19,616 nucleotides of DNA from Hyphomicrobiales bacterium (lineage in GTDB: Bacteria > Pseudomonadota > Alphaproteobacteria > Rhizobiales > HXMU1428-3). The position numbers and the translations under genes are program-made. Location: assembly GCA_021775385.1 (NCBI GenBank), contig JAJFHW010000109.1, positions 1-19,616 of the forward strand, in the 5' to 3' direction. A model generated the notes under the pieces. That model saw nothing but the letters and a program-made list of their open reading frames with translations, ran no database searches and was not told where the DNA came from. Every line of letters starts with the position of its first letter. The first letter of the stretch is position 1. This document shows, in pieces, positions 17,192 to 19,616 of the stretch.

Positions 17192-17683
17192 TTAATTTGC
17201 TTTTGCGACACCCGTTATTTTATTGATTGCGTTTTCACTGATTTCGAACATCAAAAGTCTTGCTGGATCTACTGGTCCTGGCAATTTAATTTGGCCATTT
17301 TTAATTTGTTTAAAGCCGGCTTTTTCATAGTAGGCAATGTCACCAACCAATAAAACAGCTGCTGCGTCTTTTGTTTTTGCAAGCTCTATTGCGTCATTAA
17401 TAAGCTCTAGCCCAAGCCCTTTTGAGCGGTGGCATTCATCGATTAAAAGGGGGCCAAGCAAATAGACTAGATGTTCAGCATCTATGAGTAGTTCTGTTAA
17501 GCTAACCGTTCCCACAAGTTTATTATTATCAAAGACATTCATGCCAAGGGGCTTTTCAAAGCTTGCTTGCTCGCGCACACGGTAAGCCGTTCGTGCAAAG
17601 CGGCCAGGTCCAAGGTGCTTGTCAAAGAGCTCTTTCATTTCGCTTGTGATAGCGTCTATTGGTGTTTTGGTTAGTTTTGTCAC
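17192..17683 (-). CDS. GNAT family N-acetyltransferase (YhbS-like)
   Basis: A 163-residue cytosolic GNAT acetyltransferase. The acetyl-CoA-binding loop is RSKGLGLELI (motif A, R/QxxGxG/A), followed by VLLVGDIAYYEKAGF and LPGPVDPARLLMFEI, an arrangement typical of the YhbS-like group (COG3153). The acceptor substrate is unknown. The start is a GTG at 17683 without a strong ribosome binding site; an ATG at residue 16 (MKELFDK) is an alternative but would remove the first helix. It converges on the 721-residue membrane protein (34-bp gap) and lies 69 bp behind the Nudix gene on the same strand, so the two may be one transcript. Confidence 0.88.
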   Translation of the reverse strand: MTKLTKTPIDAITSEMKELFDKHLGPGRFARTAYRVREQASFEKPLGMNVFDNNKLVGTVSLTELLIDAEHLVYLLGPLLIDECHRSKGLGLELINDAIELAKTKDAAAVLLVGDIAYYEKAGFKQIKNGQIKLPGPVDPARLLMFEISENAINKITGVAKAN

Positions 17684-17752
17684 AGCAGTTATCTTTAAAT
17701 GAATAAGCCTATTTTTTATTGAGCTATTAGACTTATAAAAGTGAAGTTGTTC

Positions 17753-18235
17753 TTATTTCCATTCATTTGAGACGGCTTTGCCCTCAAATATTTCGTTTAA
17801 ACGATTTATCACACCTATTACGGTTTGTTCTGGTAACGCATCTCTATAGAAAAATCCAATTTCTTTTATCTCAGCATTGGGTTTCGGAATTTCATCTTGT
17901 TTCCAATCCTGAACGATAAATACTCCAATGTGATCTCCTGGGAACGTTTCAAAATTTGTGAAGATGCCATGAAGTTTGGGTTTACCGGTAAGTTCTACTC
18001 TTGTTTCTTCGTAAAGTTCCCGCTCCATACTTTCTGACAATGCTTCATGCCATTCTACGCCGCCGCCCGGAAAATGCCACCCTGGCCTATAACCGTGGCG
18101 CACCAATAAAATACGAGATTTATGATCGATTACGACAGCTTGAGCTCCCATGGTTGTACCACGGGTTACTCGCCAGAAGGGGCGGAAAAATGCTGTGAGT
18201 AGTTTTGAGAACATGTTAGCTAATCGACCGTTCAT
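17753..18235 (-). CDS. Nudix hydrolase
   Basis: A 160-residue Nudix hydrolase, substrate unknown. The box GGVEWHEALSESMERELYEE matches G-x5-E-x7-R-E-U-x-E-E exactly, but the usual Gly just behind the last glutamates is Arg (EETRV). The metal-binding glutamates are all there, so activity is likely. Upstream of the box lies VVIDHKSRILLVRHGYRPGWHFPG, resembling nucleotide-sugar or NADH-type members. The N-terminal FRPFWRVTRGTTMGAQ is common in alphaproteobacterial homologues. Start at ATG 18235; an ATG at codon 8 is possible. Its promoter lies in the divergent region shared with the metallophosphoesterase gene. Confidence 0.9.
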   Translation of the reverse strand: MNGRLANMFSKLLTAFFRPFWRVTRGTTMGAQAVVIDHKSRILLVRHGYRPGWHFPGGGVEWHEALSESMERELYEETRVELTGKPKLHGIFTNFETFPGDHIGVFIVQDWKQDEIPKPNAEIKEIGFFYRDALPEQTVIGVINRLNEIFEGKAVSNEWK

Positions 18236-18443
18236 TTATTTATCTTCTAATATAGGCGTAACCCTTTTATATATAGCATTACTTATATAAACAGGCATGT
18301 AAGGCTGGTAAAATCTATTTCAGAATGAAAGTCAATGTTTTGGCGGCTATTATTCGCTTACTTCCTTAATTTCTGTTTTTTATTTTAGTACATTTTTCAA
18401 ATTTTTAGCATTTATCATTGGGACTAGCAGGGACTTTTTTCTT
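18236..18443. other. Divergent intergenic region
   Basis: 208 bp, AT-rich, between the Nudix gene and the metallophosphoesterase gene; it should contain both promoters. I recognised no consensus promoter, hairpin or repeat. A weak AGGGA at 18429-18433 serves as the ribosome binding site of the downstream gene. Confidence 0.4.
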
Positions 18444-19406
18444 ATGACGACACCGCCGGAGACAATTCTTGCTCATTTAACAGACATCCATTTTCCTCAG
18501 ACGCCTTTGCCAACACTATCAGAGTTTTCGTTTAAGCGTTTTTTTGGACTTCTCAATTGGCACCTATCTCGGAAATCAATGCACTTAACAGAAACGCTTG
18601 CAGCAATTTCCAAAGATGTTTTGAGCCTACCTTTTCACCATCTCATTGTCTCTGGTGATTTGGTGAATTTATCATTACGAAACGAATATGAAGCTGCTCT
18701 TAAATGGATAGAGCAATTTGGTGCTTCTGGTGATATTTCTTTTGTGCCAGGTAACCATGATTATTATGGACCTAATCCACTACTCTACCCAAAGGAGGCC
18801 ATGCGACCTTCGATAAATCAAGCTCCTGTTGGAATGAGTTTGCTTCCCTTCATGATTTCAGATGAAAAAGGTTTGAAATTGGGCGGTGCTACCGGACCAG
18901 ACTTGCCCTTTGTGAGGGTGGTGAATGATGTGGCCCTGATTGGTTTGAACTCTGGTGTTCCTACACCATTGTTTAAAGCTTATGGCAAATTGAGTGAGAC
19001 GAGCCTGGATGTTTTAAAACATATCTTAATAACTACTCAAAAAGCTAATCTTTATCGCTGTGTTATTTTACACCACCCGCCCCTTCCTGGCATCACCACT
19101 CTGTCACGCGGTCTACAGAATGATGATTTGTTGCAATCTCTTTTACAAGAGACTGGAGCAGAGCTCGTACTATATGGCCATAATCACAAGCAGCATCATG
19201 AGGTGCTTAGAACCAACACAGGTACATGCCACATTGTTGGCACTCCCAGCGCTTCAATTGGGCAAAACAATCGGTATGAGCTTGCTAGATTTAATCTCTT
19301 TTCTATTCGGCGTTCAGCTCACAGCTGGACAACGAAAATGCGGGGACGTGGCTTGTGTGAAAACCATGGGGACGTTGTGGACTTAGGAACGAGCGAGCTT
19401 GTTTAA
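18444..19406 (+). CDS. Calcineurin-like metallophosphoesterase (class III cyclic-nucleotide phosphodiesterase type)
   Basis: A 320-residue cytosolic protein with the full set of two-metal phosphoesterase motifs: D14-I-H16 (TDIHF), G71-D72 (SGDLVN), G103-N-H-D106 (VPGNHDYYG), H210-H211 (ILHHPP) and G245-H-N-H248 (YGHNHKQHH). The order and the C-terminal GHNH-VGTPSAS resemble the CpdA / 3',5'-cAMP phosphodiesterase branch of the family, but members act on several phosphodiesters, so the substrate is not certain. ATG at 18444 with AGGGA ten bases upstream. It stands alone; its stop codon overlaps the end of a small minus-strand frame, and 15-bp repeats follow. Confidence 0.93.
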   Translation: MTTPPETILAHLTDIHFPQTPLPTLSEFSFKRFFGLLNWHLSRKSMHLTETLAAISKDVLSLPFHHLIVSGDLVNLSLRNEYEAALKWIEQFGASGDISFVPGNHDYYGPNPLLYPKEAMRPSINQAPVGMSLLPFMISDEKGLKLGGATGPDLPFVRVVNDVALIGLNSGVPTPLFKAYGKLSETSLDVLKHILITTQKANLYRCVILHHPPLPGITTLSRGLQNDDLLQSLLQETGAELVLYGHNHKQHHEVLRTNTGTCHIVGTPSASIGQNNRYELARFNLFSIRRSAHSWTTKMRGRGLCENHGDVVDLGTSELV

Positions 19407-19483
19407 GTCTCACAGATTATCATAAGTCCAAATAACATAAGCCTCGTTACCATAAGTCGAGATCGCATATATCTGGATTTCAT
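19403..19483 (-). CDS. Possible small protein of 26 residues built from 15-bp repeats
   Basis: On the minus strand an ATG at 19483, preceded by AGGAG with an 8-base spacer, opens a 26-codon frame ending in TAA at 19403. It consists of five-residue units that each start with Met (positions 1, 6, 11, 16, 21), beginning MKSRY, MRSRL, MVTRL; the first half is basic (four Arg in the first ten or so residues) and the second half hydrophobic (MLFGLMII). It could be a small membrane-active peptide, a leader peptide without a following gene, or chance. Its last codons overlap the 3' end of the metallophosphoesterase gene in antisense. No homologue is recalled. A TTGACA lies about 40 bases upstream, but no good -10 was found. 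Confidence 0.3.
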   Translation of the reverse strand: MKSRYMRSRLMVTRLMLFGLMIICET

Positions 19484-19495
19484 AAGTTTAGCTCC
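19421..19495. repeat. Degenerate 15-bp tandem array (CATAAG units)
   Basis: CATAAG recurs at 19421, 19436, 19451 and 19481, with a degenerate CATATA at 19466, so five units at an exact 15-bp period. Units read roughly CATAAGTCnAGATnn; the first six bases are well kept and the rest drift. The array starts 15 bp after the metallophosphoesterase stop codon. Because 15 is a multiple of three, it could be a coding repeat (see the minus-strand small frame) or a row of binding sites. Confidence 0.75.
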
Positions 19496-19616
19496 TGAAA
19501 AACTGGTGAAAAAATGTCAATCTTTTCAAACTCTTTGTGTTCAGTGACATTTTGCGGTTGGAAACTAGACTTTCCTCGTGATATTTATACCTATATTTCA
19601 ATGAGATGATTAGTAT
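19496..19616. other. Unassigned end of window
   Basis: About 120 bp of AT-rich sequence with no supported gene on either strand within the window. It would hold the promoter of the 26-codon minus-strand frame if that is real, or the 5' region of a gene beyond the edge. Confidence 0.4.

Noticed and set aside
17105..17353. 82-codon plus-strand frame across the end of the membrane-protein gene and into the GNAT gene
   Set aside because: Out-of-frame shadow; it covers the 3' ends of two well-supported convergent genes.
19421..19495. CRISPR array or plasmid-type iterons
   Set aside because: Units are 15 bp and contiguous, with no spacers of CRISPR length; there is no replication gene or cas gene nearby.
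19407..19547. In-frame continuation of the metallophosphoesterase frame for 46 codons beyond its TAA
   Set aside because: The protein already ends at a normal family length, and the extension passes through the 15-bp repeat, whose length alone keeps the frame open. No sign of stop-codon readthrough.

Overview
The window is a stretch of chromosome from an alphaproteobacterium, most likely of the order Hyphomicrobiales (Rhizobiales). This rests on gene content and order: an unfused petABC operon with trmL-hemF leading away from it, a DUF1285 / CoA pyrophosphatase / DUF6111 / CCA-transferase block, and a MoxR / DUF58 / DUF4159 block. By eye the base composition is rather AT-rich for that order, with many TTG and GTG starts. 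The genus cannot be told from the sequence. I saw no mobile element, tRNA, rRNA or CRISPR array.

Left part (1-6651): the minus strand carries hemF (cut by the window edge) behind trmL. An intergenic region of about 700 bp, with a short tandem repeat and a hairpin, separates them from petA-petB-petC on the plus strand, the complete three-subunit cytochrome bc1 complex, which ends at a strong intrinsic terminator. mtnP (methylthioadenosine phosphorylase) and a DUF1697 gene follow as a pair, then a stand-alone BLUF blue-light photoreceptor.

Middle part (6679-9702, minus strand): four genes run right to left, DUF1285 protein, CoA-type Nudix hydrolase, small membrane protein DUF6111, and CCA-adding enzyme. 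A 188-bp divergent region separates them from the next block.

Right part (9891-17157, plus strand): a tight four-gene operon of a MoxR AAA+ ATPase, a DUF58 protein, a 1010-residue membrane protein that looks like a BatA-type N-terminus joined to a DUF4159 domain, and a 721-residue membrane protein with a von Willebrand-like and a glutamine-amidotransferase-like region. The last three genes overlap by ATGA junctions, so the four products probably work together as an ATPase-driven envelope assembly of unknown task. This is the least understood system here. It is followed by a GNAT acetyltransferase and a Nudix hydrolase (minus strand), and a calcineurin-like metallophosphoesterase (plus strand). 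Beyond its stop codon lies a set of 15-bp periodic repeats that, read on the minus strand, form a 26-codon small ORF with a good ribosome binding site.
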